Shown piece by piece: positions 17,992 through 25,990 of a DNA stretch of 64,000 nt. The notes under the pieces were generated by a model that saw only the letters and a program-made list of their open reading frames with translations, was not told where the DNA came from and did no database searches. How positions within the stretch are numbered: position 1 is the stretch's first letter; the number at the start of each line of letters is the position of its first letter. The stretch covers positions 1 through 64,000 of the forward strand of contig NZ_BMPY01000034.1 in assembly GCF_014647835.1 (NCBI RefSeq), given 5' to 3'. Source of the stretch: Microbispora rosea subsp. aerata (GTDB taxonomy: Bacteria; Actinomycetota; Actinomycetes; Streptosporangiales; Streptosporangiaceae). Made by a program: the position numbers and the translations under genes.

Positions 17992-19088
17992 GCCGCCTCC
18001 CCGCTCGTCGGCCCGGAGCTCGATGCGATCTCCTCCACCGGCAGGTAGTCCATGTCGTAGCCGAACGCGCGCGGGCCCGCCGTCTCCAGGCCCTTCGGCG
18101 TACGCCACAGGGGGTCGCAGGGCCAGGCCAGGACGGTCACCCGCTGGCCGTACCGCAGCCCCTCGGTCTGGATCGCGGTCGCCGTCTGCGTGTCCACCAC
18201 CGTGATCAGGTCGGGCACCATGGCCCGGACCCTGCCGTCCTCGACGGCCACGAGGTTCTCGTTCTGGATCTCCAGGGTCAACGTCCGGCCCCGGTCGTCG
18301 CCGGTGCCCTCGATCGTCGCCGTGCCCCGGGCGAACCCGCCGGTCGTCCTGCGCTCCAGGTCGGCCAGCTTGCCGGTGATCAGCCGTACCGCGCCCAGCT
18401 CGGCGGTCAGGGCGGCGAGCGGGTCGGCGGCGCCCTCGGTCGCCCGGCCGACCGCGATCGCCCGGCTCACCGTGCCCTCGATCACCGCGCCCGCGCACTC
18501 CCGCGCGGTCAGCACGTAGTCGGCCATCAGGGCGCTCGACCCCGCGGCCACGCAGACGGCCCGCGCGACCCGCTCCGACCACAGGCCGTCGATCGGCCGG
18601 ATCGTCACGACGTTGCCGACGACGTCGGTCATGACCACGAGGTTGGCCGGGATGCCCGCCACGTACATCGAGACCATCTGGACCTCGGGGAACGCCCGGC
18701 CCATCGCGTCGGCGTCGAGCAGCGGCAGCCCGAGCCTGGCCGCCCAGGCGACCGGGGCCACGCCGTTGCCGCCGCCGATCTCCGAGGACATGACGGCGGC
18801 GGGCGGCCGGCCGAAGATCCGCTCGATCTCCTCGGCGATCCGGACCGCCTCGTCGGCGCCGTGGACCATCTCGTTGCTGACGGTCGGCGCGCCGATTCCC
18901 GACAGCGGCAGCACGAGGGCGTCGCCGGGCAGCTCGTTCAGGGTGACCAGCGGCACGTCGCCGTACTCGCGGATGGCGCGCCGGGCGGCGATGGCTCCGG
19001 GGCGGACGTCCCCGCCGCCTCCGGTGCCGAGCACGGCGCAGCCGCGTGCCAAGGCGGCGACGTCCTCCAGGGTGATGCGGGCCTGCAT
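17988..19088 (-). CDS. DUF917 family protein (S-methyl thiohydantoin desulfurase-like)
   Basis: A 366-aa member of the DUF917 family, recently described in domain databases as S-methyl thiohydantoin desulfurase-like. Typical parts are ITLEDVAALARGCAVLGTGGGGD at the N-terminus, SNEMVHGADEAVRIAEEIER and EIGGGNGVAPVAWAARLGLPLLDADAMGRAFPEVQM. ATG 19088 is chosen because GAAGG lies eight bases upstream; the extra 12 codons to 19124 run into the operator palindrome. It heads the operon that continues through the HyuA-like gene into the ABC importer. The thiohydantoin link is family-based and unproven here. Confidence 0.88.
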   Translation of the reverse strand: MQARITLEDVAALARGCAVLGTGGGGDVRPGAIAARRAIREYGDVPLVTLNELPGDALVLPLSGIGAPTVSNEMVHGADEAVRIAEEIERIFGRPPAAVMSSEIGGGNGVAPVAWAARLGLPLLDADAMGRAFPEVQMVSMYVAGIPANLVVMTDVVGNVVTIRPIDGLWSERVARAVCVAAGSSALMADYVLTARECAGAVIEGTVSRAIAVGRATEGAADPLAALTAELGAVRLITGKLADLERRTTGGFARGTATIEGTGDDRGRTLTLEIQNENLVAVEDGRVRAMVPDLITVVDTQTATAIQTEGLRYGQRVTVLAWPCDPLWRTPKGLETAGPRAFGYDMDYLPVEEIASSSGPTSGEAA

Positions 19089-19123
19089 GCGGGGAGCCTT
19101 CACCACCGGACGCTCCTGCCTCA

Positions 19124-19171
19124 ATGTCGCCCTGCGACATCAACGGGCGATTTGTTGTCGCGTAACGACAA
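19124..19171. promoter_or_regulatory. tandem palindromic operator pair upstream of the DUF917 operon
   Basis: Two palindromes, ATGTCGCCCTGCGACAT (19124-19140) and TTGTCGCGTAACGACAA (19155-19171), have centres 31 bp apart, about three helical turns. Both fit TTGT-N9-ACAA, the first with an A for the initial T. They end 36 bases upstream of the DUF917 start codon. A second pair with the same 31-bp spacing lies at 20674-20721. Binding by the PucR regulator at 20727-22256 is inferred. Confidence 0.65.
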
Positions 19172-19340
19172 GATCCCGATTTGCGCGTGCGGTCGGCCCG
19201 GAACCACTCGCGACCTCGCGCTTTCCGCCGGGCGGCCTTTTCTAGCCGCGAGGCCCGGGGCCGCGACGGGGACGGGGCCGTCCGCGTACTGCCCTTTCGA
19301 CCACGGCCCCGCTTATGCGGCCCCGATAGATGGGCTCGGC

Positions 19341-20609
19341 TTACAGGGCTCGGCGCAGCGGGTCGAACTCCCGCAGAGCGGCGGGCTGCTTTCCGGTGGT
19401 GATCTGCTCGGCGAGCAGCCGCCCGGTGGCCGGGCCGTGGGCCAGGCCCCACATGCCGTGCCCGCCCGCGACGTAGATCCCCGGGGCGCCGGTCGCGCCG
19501 ATCAGCGGCCGCCCGTCCGGGGTGACCGGCCGGGGGCCGACCCAGACGTCCGTACGCTCCTCCCAGCGCACGCCCCGCAGCAGGGGGCGGGCCGAGGCGA
19601 TGATCGCCTGCAGCCGGGCCTCGACGGCCGGGGCGTCGGGGTCGCGAAACTCCATCGTGCCCGCGACCCGCAGCCCGCCCCGGTAGGGCGTGCACGCCAC
19701 CCGCACCTCCGGCAGGTAGATCGGGCCGGGAACGGGGTGGTCCACCGGCACGGTGAACGAGTAGCCGCGGCCGGCCCGCACGGGCACGCGCACGCCCCAG
19801 CGGCCCGCCAGCCGGGACAGCCAGGCGCCGGTGGCCAGCACCACCGCGTCGGCGGACAGGACCGTGCCGTCCCGGGCCACCACATCGACCTTCCCCGCGC
19901 CGGTGCGCACGTCGGCCACCTCGCGGGTCTCGATCGCGGCGCCCCTGGCGGCGACGGACTCGCCCAGCGCGTGCACGAAACGGCCGGGGTCGATGTAGCG
20001 CTGCCCGTCGATCCGCACGCCCGCGGTCAGGGCCGGCGAGGCGAGCGGCACGGCCTCGGCCAGCCGCCGCGCGTCCAGTGCGACGTGCTCGACCGGCTGC
20101 CCCGCCTCGGCCATCCTGCGCAGCTCGTGGAGCAGGCCCGCGGCCTGGCGCGGCGTACGGAACCCGGCGGTGATGGGCGCGTCCTCAATGGGGGCGGCCA
20201 CCCCGCCCGCGGCGAGCACCTCGTACGCCTCGATGCACTCGTCGTTGAGCGGCAGGTTGGCGCGCACGGCCCTGGTCCACGACGACCAGCGGCAGTTGGC
20301 GGCGAACCGGGTCAGGAACGCCCACAGTCCCGGGTCTGCGGTCGCGGGGATGTGCAGCGGCGCGGCCGGGTTCAGCAGCGAGCGCAGGCCGTAACGCAGC
20401 ACGGAGGGCTCGTTCAGCGGAATGGCCAGACCGGGCGCGATCCAGCCCGCGTTGCCCCACGACGCGCCGGCCGCCACGCCCCGGCGGTCGACCACCGTGA
20501 CCTCCACACCGCGCTCCTGCAGGAACCACGCGGTGGACAGACCCACGATCCCCGCGCCCACCACGACCACCGACCGCGGCCAGCCGTCGACGCGCTCGAC
20601 GCCGGACAT
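19341..20609 (-). CDS. FAD-dependent D-amino-acid dehydrogenase/oxidase-like protein (DadA/DAO family)
   Basis: A 422-aa flavoprotein of the DAO superfamily. The dinucleotide fold is SVVVVGAGIVGLSTAWFLQERG near the N-terminus, followed by ASWGNAGWIAPGLAIPLNEPSVLRYGL, characteristic of DadA-type enzymes. The C-terminus has GRPLIGATGAPGIYVAGGHGMWGLAHGPATGRLLAEQI, closing the FAD site. ATG 20609 has GGAGGTGGGAC directly upstream; the longer reading to 20690 would cover an operator site. It probably oxidises a D-amino or imino acid released by the hydantoinase genes. The substrate is inferred. Confidence 0.9.
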   Translation of the reverse strand: MSGVERVDGWPRSVVVVGAGIVGLSTAWFLQERGVEVTVVDRRGVAAGASWGNAGWIAPGLAIPLNEPSVLRYGLRSLLNPAAPLHIPATADPGLWAFLTRFAANCRWSSWTRAVRANLPLNDECIEAYEVLAAGGVAAPIEDAPITAGFRTPRQAAGLLHELRRMAEAGQPVEHVALDARRLAEAVPLASPALTAGVRIDGQRYIDPGRFVHALGESVAARGAAIETREVADVRTGAGKVDVVARDGTVLSADAVVLATGAWLSRLAGRWGVRVPVRAGRGYSFTVPVDHPVPGPIYLPEVRVACTPYRGGLRVAGTMEFRDPDAPAVEARLQAIIASARPLLRGVRWEERTDVWVGPRPVTPDGRPLIGATGAPGIYVAGGHGMWGLAHGPATGRLLAEQITTGKQPAALREFDPLRRAL

Positions 20610-20673
20610 GTCCCACCTCCACACCAGGCGACTGTTTCCCGCGTCAGCATGACTCGCCCGGGGCCGCGGGCCG

Positions 20674-20723
20674 TTGTAGCGGCCGTACAATCGCGGCGGC
20701 CCGGTTGTGGAGTTCGGACAACC
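20674..20723. promoter_or_regulatory. tandem palindromic operator pair upstream of the DadA-like gene
   Basis: TTGTAGCGGCCGTACAA (20674-20690) and TTGTGGAGTTCGGACAA (20705-20721, flanked by GG/CC) both fit TTGT-N9-ACAA. Their centres are 31 bp apart, matching the pair at 19124-19171. They lie between the stop of the PucR gene at 20727 and the oxidase start at 20609. A promoter for the oxidase here is therefore likely, controlled by the adjacent regulator. Confidence 0.65.
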
Positions 20724-20726
20724 CTT

Positions 20727-22256
20727 TTATTCGTCCTCGGCGGCCAGCGTGATGACCATGGCGAGGCGCTTGCGCGGGTCGTCCAGGTTCAGCGAGGTCA
20801 CCTCGCTCATCCGGCGCAGCCGGTTGCGCACCGTGTTGGCGTGCACGCCGAGCCGTTCCGCGGCGGCGGCGAGGTCGCCCTGGGCCTCCAGCCACGCCCG
20901 CAACGTCGCCACATAGCGGGTGTCGTGAAGGGCGTCGTGGCGGCGCAGCGCGCTCACCGGCCCGCGCTGGGGGACGCGGCCCGCGCGGGCCGCCGCGCGC
21001 AACCGCTGCAGCAGGATGTCGTCCCAGGACTCGTCGTACGCCGGGGGCTCGGCGCGGGAGGCGTCCCGCTCGTGCAGCGCCAGGCACTCCTCCGCCTCCC
21101 GGCGGCCGACCGGCAGCTCGGCGGCATGAGCCGCCGCGCCGATGCCGGCCGCGACGCGGACCCGAGGGGGCAGCCCGGCCGCGAGCGCGGCCACCCATTC
21201 CCGCGCCGCCGCGGGCCCCGCGTCCGGCAGGATCGTGTAGAGCGTGTCGCCGAGCAGCGCGCTCCTCCCGGGCCTGGACCAGCCGAACCCGGTGGTGGCC
21301 CGCTCGAAGGCCAGCAGGAGCATGGCGTGCGGCTCCTCCGAGGTCTGGGTGCGCACCGCGACGACCCGCATCTCCCGCGCGGTCAGCCCGAGCCGGCTGA
21401 CCACGGTCGCGGCGTCGGCGGTGCCTTCGAGCAGCCGTACGACGAAGTCCGACTCCACCTGGCGTTCCAGGTCCGCGCTCGCCCTGGACCGCAGCAGGTG
21501 CAGCGCCACCGTGCGCGCGCCGTTCGCCAGCGCGGTGAACCGCGCGCCGGTCAGCGGGCTTGCGCACGTCACCCACACGGACCCGAGCAGCTCGCGGCCC
21601 GCCCGCACCGCCACCGCCATCCGCCCGGTCATGCCGTGCCGCGGGTCCGGCTCGACGAAGATCGGCTCGTCCGTCGCGGCCAGGCGGGCGAACACCCCGC
21701 GCTCGCGGAAAATCTCACGCAGCCGCTCGGGGACCTGCCGCACCAGGATCGTCTCCAGCCGGGCCGGGTCGCCCGCCTGCTGGGAGCGGGAGTACGCCAG
21801 CACCCGCGAGAGCGGGTCCTCGATGGTCACCGCGCCTCCGACGGCGTCGGCCAGGCTGTCGGCCAGGGCGAACAGGTCCGTGGGCCCGCGCCCCGACTGG
21901 GTCTCCCGCCCTTCGAGCACCAGCCCGTAGACCACCCCGACGAGGTGGCTCCAGGAGACCGCCGGGTCCACCAGCAGCACGGCCACGTCGAGGCTCTCGC
22001 CCACCGCGGCGGCCTCGCGCTCGGTCTCGGCCCCCGCCCGCACCAAGACGACCGCGGCCTGCGCCGCGACCGCCCACCGCACCGCCTCGGTCACCGATCC
22101 GGCGCCCACGGCCACGAGCACGTCGCCGGTGACCCGGCTGTCGGTGGCGTCCGGTATCGCCACGCTGCGCAGCCGCATCGAGCGCCGCTCGGGCCGGCCG
22201 CACAGCCGCACGCCGTACGCGCCCAGCACGTTCACCAGGCGATCCAGCGTGATCAT
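20727..22256 (-). CDS. PucR family transcriptional regulator
   Basis: A 509-aa PucR-type protein. The N-terminal PucR domain (ITLDRLVNVLGAYGVRL, VLVAVGAGSVTEAVRWAVAAQAAVVLVR) is followed by a GAF-like middle (RVLAYSRSQQAGDPARLETIL) and a GGDEF-like CdaR region. The C-terminal HTH_30 is GDLAAAAERLGVHANTVRNRLRRMSEVTSLNLDDPRKRLAMVITL. ATG 22256 follows GGACAGGAG. It is separated from the oxidase gene by the operator pair at 20674-20721. It is the best candidate for the ligand-responsive regulator of the whole cluster. Confidence 0.92.
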   Translation of the reverse strand: MITLDRLVNVLGAYGVRLCGRPERRSMRLRSVAIPDATDSRVTGDVLVAVGAGSVTEAVRWAVAAQAAVVLVRAGAETEREAAAVGESLDVAVLLVDPAVSWSHLVGVVYGLVLEGRETQSGRGPTDLFALADSLADAVGGAVTIEDPLSRVLAYSRSQQAGDPARLETILVRQVPERLREIFRERGVFARLAATDEPIFVEPDPRHGMTGRMAVAVRAGRELLGSVWVTCASPLTGARFTALANGARTVALHLLRSRASADLERQVESDFVVRLLEGTADAATVVSRLGLTAREMRVVAVRTQTSEEPHAMLLLAFERATTGFGWSRPGRSALLGDTLYTILPDAGPAAAREWVAALAAGLPPRVRVAAGIGAAAHAAELPVGRREAEECLALHERDASRAEPPAYDESWDDILLQRLRAAARAGRVPQRGPVSALRRHDALHDTRYVATLRAWLEAQGDLAAAAERLGVHANTVRNRLRRMSEVTSLNLDDPRKRLAMVITLAAEDE

Positions 22257-22315
22257 GCGTCGCTCCTGTCCGAGGCCCGGCGGCCTGTCCCGTACGCGGC
22301 TCCTCCGGGTGCGCC

Positions 22316-22351
22316 GAAGGCCCGGTCTCCGTATCCGGAGGCCGGGCCTTC
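22316..22351 (-). terminator. hairpin terminator downstream of the first initiator tRNA
   Basis: A 16-bp stem, GAAGGCCCGGTCTCCG against CGGAGGCCGGGCCTTC with one G-T pair and a four-base loop. It starts seven bases after the tRNA 3' end on the minus strand. No clear T-tract follows, as is common in actinobacteria. Confidence 0.7.
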
Positions 22352-22357
22352 GTCACT

Positions 22358-22434
22358 TGGTAGCGGGGACAGGATTTGAACCTGCGACCTCTGGGTTATG
22401 AGCCCAGCGAGCTACCGAACTGCTCCACCCCGCG
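22358..22434 (-). tRNA. initiator tRNA-fMet (CAT), copy 1, CCA encoded
   Basis: The minus strand starts CGCGGGGTGGAGCAG and ends CCCCGCTACCA. The anticodon loop is CTCATAA, and the anticodon stem carries three consecutive G-C pairs (GGG/CCC), the hallmark of initiator tRNA. The first acceptor pair is a C-U mismatch, also an initiator trait. The 3' CCA is encoded (22360-22358). A second copy identical over 77 bases lies at 26948. Confidence 0.96.
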
Positions 22435-22447
22435 TCGTTGTGCTCAA

Positions 22448-22477
22448 AGCTTACCCGCCGCCAGGGACGAGTGCCAA
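22448..22477 (-). promoter_or_regulatory. promoter of initiator tRNA copy 1
   Basis: On the minus strand, -35 TTGGCA (22477-22472), an 18-base spacer and -10 TAAGCT (22453-22448). The -10 ends 13 bases before the mature tRNA 5' end, so the leader is very short. Confidence 0.65.
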
Positions 22478-22605
22478 ATCGTTTCCGCCCACCGGCATTC
22501 GCGCCGATGCCGAGGCCACCGGCACGTCCCGCGCCCGGCGATCAGCGGAAGGGCGGCCGCGTCTTCACCCGGCCTGCCGCAGCGCCACGGGCACGCGGGC
22601 CTGCG

Positions 22606-23049
22606 TCATGGGTGCGCGGCCACCCGGAACCACACCGATCCCCCGGCGTCGTCCTGATGGGCGCCCCAGGCGGCGGCGAGCAGATCCACCAGCCACAGAC
22701 CTCGCCCTCCGTCGTCGGCGGCGTCCGGCACGCGCATCACGGGTGCGCTGGTGGCCGAGCCGCCGTCGACCACCTCCACGTGGACGGCCGTGGGGGTGCG
22801 GACCATCCACACCACCACCCGCCCGTCCGTGGCACGACCCGAGTCCGTGTGCGCGACCGCGTTGGTGACCACCTCGCTCAGCAGGAGCAGCACATCGTCG
22901 AGGACCGGTGCCGCGACCTGCCCGGCCAGCAGTCCTCGCGCCCACTCGCGGGCCGCCGAGACGGACCTGCCCGTCCCGGGGAACTCCCGCCGCCACGTGC
23001 CGTACGGCGCATCGCTCCTGGTCCCGGCGCTGTGCCCACCGGTCCTCAC
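22606..23049 (-). CDS. ATP-binding protein, anti-sigma-factor kinase-like (HATPase_c_2)
   Basis: A 147-aa protein with the GHKL ATPase layout: REFPGTGRSVSAAREWARGLL, then LSEVVTNAVAHTDSG (N-box, Asn ligand), VEVVDGGS (G1-type box) and GRGLWLVDLLAAAWG (G2 box). It is the RsbW/SpoIIAB-like class of small actinobacterial ATPases. GTG 23049 overlaps the stop of the upstream gene (GTGA). A long upstream extension in the same frame is rejected because it runs through that gene. No sigma factor is adjacent, so the target is unknown. Confidence 0.85.
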   Translation of the reverse strand: MRTGGHSAGTRSDAPYGTWRREFPGTGRSVSAAREWARGLLAGQVAAPVLDDVLLLLSEVVTNAVAHTDSGRATDGRVVVWMVRTPTAVHVEVVDGGSATSAPVMRVPDAADDGGRGLWLVDLLAAAWGAHQDDAGGSVWFRVAAHP

Positions 23050-23333
23050 AGGGACGCCTCCGCCAGGATGACGTCGGCGACGTTGCGCGCATGGGCGACG
23101 ACCCATCCGTTCCGTCGCCACAGCCGTGCCCACCAGGGCCGCCAAGTGAAGACCCAGCCACAGCGGCGCCGGACGGCGAACACGCGGACCCGGCCGCCCG
23201 TCGCCCGGGGAATCTCCAGCACCGGTCGGCCATCCGGCGGCAGGATCAGCGAGGTGCGAACGCCAAGCCCACGCAGGTCCCAACTCAGCCGGACCAGGTG
23301 AACGAATCTTTCGTACTGTTCGCCGGCTGCCAC
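23046..23333 (-). CDS. hypothetical protein, 95 aa, coupled to the ATPase gene
   Basis: GTG 23333 has GGAGGAGATCG immediately upstream. The product is small, basic and Trp-rich in its second half (CGWVFTWRPWWARLWRRNGW). It ends in VVAHARNVADVILAEASL. No named domain is recognised. The stop overlaps the start of the ATP-binding protein, so the two are probably co-expressed. This arrangement is common beside XRE/DUF397 gene pairs in Streptosporangiaceae-type genomes, as with the divergent gene at 23661. Confidence 0.7.
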   Translation of the reverse strand: MAAGEQYERFVHLVRLSWDLRGLGVRTSLILPPDGRPVLEIPRATGGRVRVFAVRRRCGWVFTWRPWWARLWRRNGWVVAHARNVADVILAEASL

Positions 23334-23660
23334 CGATCTCCTCCCACCTGAAAATCAAGCCGTTCCGGCAGGCTTCCCGCCATCGCCGTCTTCCGCGGGC
23401 TTCCCTCTTCGCTCGAAAGCGAGAATCACCGCGTTCCCCCGCGACCGGCTCCCGGCTGCGAAGAATCGATCCCTGCTTTTCCTCGGTCTTTTCCGATTGG
23501 AAGACCCGCGCCTAGACTGCCTCTTCGATATCGAGTAGACGATCGGTTGGGCAGCCCGAAAAATCAAGAGTCATGACATTGCGTGGTCTGTTCCGGGCTG
23601 AGCATGGAATGGCAAGGCGAACAAAAGGTGGATTTTTCAGCAAAATCAGGAGGGAACGCG
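23334..23660. other. divergent intergenic region
   Basis: This region separates two divergent transcription units and must hold promoters for both. It is visibly less GC-rich than its surroundings. The AGGAGGG site ending ten bases before 23661 belongs to the XRE gene. I see no convincing -35/-10 pair, small RNA or coding frame. Confidence 0.5.
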
Positions 23661-24488
23661 ATGGATGTTGTGCCGTCACTCGATCCCGGATCCCCGAGAG
23701 TGCGCTTCGGCGTCGAGCTTCGGCGGCTCAGGGAGGCCGCGCAGCTCTCGCAGGCCGCGGTGGCCGCCCGCCTCGGCTGTACGCAGACTCAAGTGAGCCG
23801 CCTGGAGAAGGCCACACGTACTCCGTCGAAGTCCGACGCGGAACGGCTCGACCGGCTCTTCGGCATGCCGGGCGGCGTCTCCTTCACCCGGCTCTACCAG
23901 CGCATCGTCGCCCAGCCCGGCGGCCCGGTCTGGTTCCGCAGCTGGGTCGAGGAGATCGAGCCCACCGCCCGTATCCTCCGCTCCTGGGACCCCCTTCTGA
24001 TCCCCGGCCTCCTCCAAACCGAGGCGTACGCCCGGCACTTGTTCCGCCAAGCACCACAAATCACCGCCGAGGAGGTGGAGGAACGCGTTCAGGCCCGCAT
24101 GCGGCGAAAGCGCATTCTTGACCGAGACGCTCCTCCGCTCATCCTCGTGCTCATCGACCCGGGAGTGCTGCGTCGCAAGGTCGGTGGGGTCGCAGTGATG
24201 CGCGACCAGCTTGATCACCTGATGGAAGTCGCGCAGAGGCCGAACGTCTACATTCAGATCGTGGACCCGGATTGTCTTACGGGTCTGCTGGGCGCATTCA
24301 TGATTGCCGAACTGCCTGACGGACAACCGGACGTCGTGCAGGTGGACTCTTCCGTAGCAGGACAGGTCACTACAGAGCAGGACACTGTGAGCGCTATCTG
24401 GTCGCGCTACGAGGCGATTCGGCGGTGGGCCTATCCTGAGCCCGTATCCGTCAGGATGATCGAGGAAGCGAGACGGGCATGGACCTGA
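23661..24488 (+). CDS. XRE-family regulator with DUF5753 (Scr1-type) domain
   Basis: A 275-aa protein. Residues 10-65 are an HTH_31/XRE domain (FGVELRRLREAAQLSQAAVAARLGCTQTQVSRLEKATRTPSKSDAERL). Residues about 100-270 are the DUF5753 domain, here WDPLLIPGLLQTEAYARHLF and VDSSVAGQVTTEQDTV. ATG 23661 has AGGAGGGAAC upstream; the earlier in-frame start at 23583 lacks one. The gene overlaps the DUF397 gene that follows, the classic actinobacterial pair, sometimes described as a toxin-antitoxin-like module (bldB/whiJ neighbourhood type). Confidence 0.93.
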   Translation: MDVVPSLDPGSPRVRFGVELRRLREAAQLSQAAVAARLGCTQTQVSRLEKATRTPSKSDAERLDRLFGMPGGVSFTRLYQRIVAQPGGPVWFRSWVEEIEPTARILRSWDPLLIPGLLQTEAYARHLFRQAPQITAEEVEERVQARMRRKRILDRDAPPLILVLIDPGVLRRKVGGVAVMRDQLDHLMEVAQRPNVYIQIVDPDCLTGLLGAFMIAELPDGQPDVVQVDSSVAGQVTTEQDTVSAIWSRYEAIRRWAYPEPVSVRMIEEARRAWT

Positions 24489-24685
24489 GCGCTGCGCTCT
24501 GGCGAAAGTCATCGATATCCGGTGACAACGGTGGTCAGTGTGTGGAGGTGGCGACCAACCTGCCCGGCATGGTGGCGGTACGCGACAGCAAGGACCCGGA
24601 CGGCCCCAAGCTGCTCTTCACCCCCGTCGAGTGGCAGGCCTTCATCGCCGGTGTGAAGGCCGGCGAGTTCGACTCCCCGGCCTGA
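24479..24685 (+). CDS. DUF397 domain protein, 68 aa
   Basis: A small protein with the DUF397 signature: LSAALWRKSSISGDNGGQCVEVA, then VAVRDSKDPDGPKLLFTPVEWQAFIAGVKAGEF. ATG 24479 lies inside the upstream gene, overlapping by ten bases, so translation is coupled. Partners of this type bind or modulate their XRE/DUF5753 neighbour in Streptomyces developmental loci. Confidence 0.94.
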   Translation: MDLSAALWRKSSISGDNGGQCVEVATNLPGMVAVRDSKDPDGPKLLFTPVEWQAFIAGVKAGEFDSPA

Positions 24686-24849
24686 TCTCCGCCTTTCGTT
24701 TCAACGCGGCCCCGTCACGATCCCGCCGCCGATCACAAGGGGACCGCTTGGGAAAAGCACCCTGGCGAGAGTGGTTCGGCCCACAGGGCATAGATAGGCT
24801 GGACATCCTTTTGCAGGGACCACCAGATGGAGCCGCGTGAGGGAGGGTC

Positions 24850-25827
24850 ATGGCTGCGTCGGCGGACCACGTCAAGGCTCTCGTCCGCGCCCATGCCGAG
24901 GGCGACGAGGACGCCTTTTACAGCATCGCGCTCCAGCTGGCGGCAAAGTCCGCCCGGCAGGGCCACAACCGGCTGGCCGCCGAACTACGCGAGCTTGTCG
25001 ACCAGGCTCGCGCGCAGCCGATCAACAAGCGCGAGCCTATTCCCGTGGTCCAGCCCCGGGGGGAGTTGGCCGAGCTCGTCTCGGCCAGCTATCCGAACGT
25101 CCACCTCGCCGACATGACGCTCGCCGAGAGCGTACGAACCCAGCTCCAACGTGTTCTGCACGAGCAACGGCAGCGGGAGCGCCTGGAGAACCACGGCTTT
25201 GCCCCCATCTACAGGCTGCTGCTTGTCGGCCCGCCCGGGACCGGCAAGAGCATGAGCGCCGCGATGCTCGCCCGCGAGCTGAGCCTCCCGCTGTTCACCG
25301 TCCGCTTGGACGGATTGATCAGCAGATTCATGGGGCAGACCGCCTCCAAACTGCGGCTAGTCTTCGATGCCGCGGCCCGCAATCGAGCCGTTTACCTCTT
25401 TGACGAATTTGATGCAATCGGCGCGGAACGCCGCATTGAAGGAGATGTCGGCGAAGCACGGCGCATACTCAACAGTTTCCTGCTATTTCTGGACGAAGCG
25501 CCGTCGGAGAGCCTGGTAGTGGCGGCCACGAATCATGCGGTGATCTTGGATAGCGCACTATTCCGTAGATTCGACGCGGTCATTACCTATGATGTGCCGA
25601 GTGCGGAACAAGCCATTCAGGTGCTGCGCCGGAGGCTGACGTCGATGAACACAGCAGAGGTGGACTGGGACGATCTCATGGGTCATGTGAGCGGCCTCAG
25701 TCACGCTGAACTCGTGCGAGCAGCGGAGTTCGCCGCCAAGGACGCGATCCTCAGCGGTGATGACGTGCTCTCCACCTCGGCACTGAGGTCGGCACTCGAC
25801 AGGCACCACACGACTCGGCACAGTTGA
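24850..25827 (+). CDS. AAA-family ATPase
   Basis: A 325-aa ATPase. Walker A is GPPGTGKSMSAA near residue 127 and Walker B is AVYLFDEFDAIG. Sensor 1 and arginine finger region is VVAATNHAVILDSALFRRFD. The first 100 residues are helical and may bind a partner. ATG 24850 follows GAGGGTC. In other bacteria this small AAA type often precedes a subtilisin-like protease as a two-gene defence-like module. No protease follows here, only a broken HTH gene. Its role is therefore unknown. Codon use includes more A/T-ending codons than the neighbouring core genes. Confidence 0.88.
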   Translation: MAASADHVKALVRAHAEGDEDAFYSIALQLAAKSARQGHNRLAAELRELVDQARAQPINKREPIPVVQPRGELAELVSASYPNVHLADMTLAESVRTQLQRVLHEQRQRERLENHGFAPIYRLLLVGPPGTGKSMSAAMLARELSLPLFTVRLDGLISRFMGQTASKLRLVFDAAARNRAVYLFDEFDAIGAERRIEGDVGEARRILNSFLLFLDEAPSESLVVAATNHAVILDSALFRRFDAVITYDVPSAEQAIQVLRRRLTSMNTAEVDWDDLMGHVSGLSHAELVRAAEFAAKDAILSGDDVLSTSALRSALDRHHTTRHS

Positions 25828-25830
25828 TCG

Positions 25831-25990
25831 CTAAGGCGACAGCATTCCGCGGCCCACGGTGGTGATGACCGTGGTCTCCATCACTCTGACAAGCCGGTCC
25901 AGCATGGCCGGCGCGCGTATGCACCACCGCCCTCGATGCGTGACAGCGCGAGCTGAGTGATTCGCACCCGGCGAGCCAACTTCATATCTC
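25831..25990 (-). pseudogene. frameshifted remnant of an XRE-type HTH gene
   Basis: In one minus-strand frame 25970-25890 reads DMKLARRVRITQLALSRIEGGG, a clear XRE recognition helix. The continuation PAMLDRLVRVMETTVITTVGR, typical of the last helix of the same domain, is in another frame and ends at 25831. Joining them needs a one-base shift near the GGTGGTGCA stretch around 25920. No full-length 5' end is visible. The gene is probably decayed and converges on the AAA ATPase. Confidence 0.55.

Noticed and set aside
17992-19695. HyuA-like protein as a 1,083-aa multidomain protein
   Set aside because: The upstream part is an out-of-frame reading of the DUF917 gene; the true start is the ATG at 17991.
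23050-23358. Extended N-terminus of the ATP-binding protein to 250 aa
   Set aside because: The extension overlaps the well-initiated 95-aa gene in another frame and is Arg/Gly/Pro-rich without domain content.
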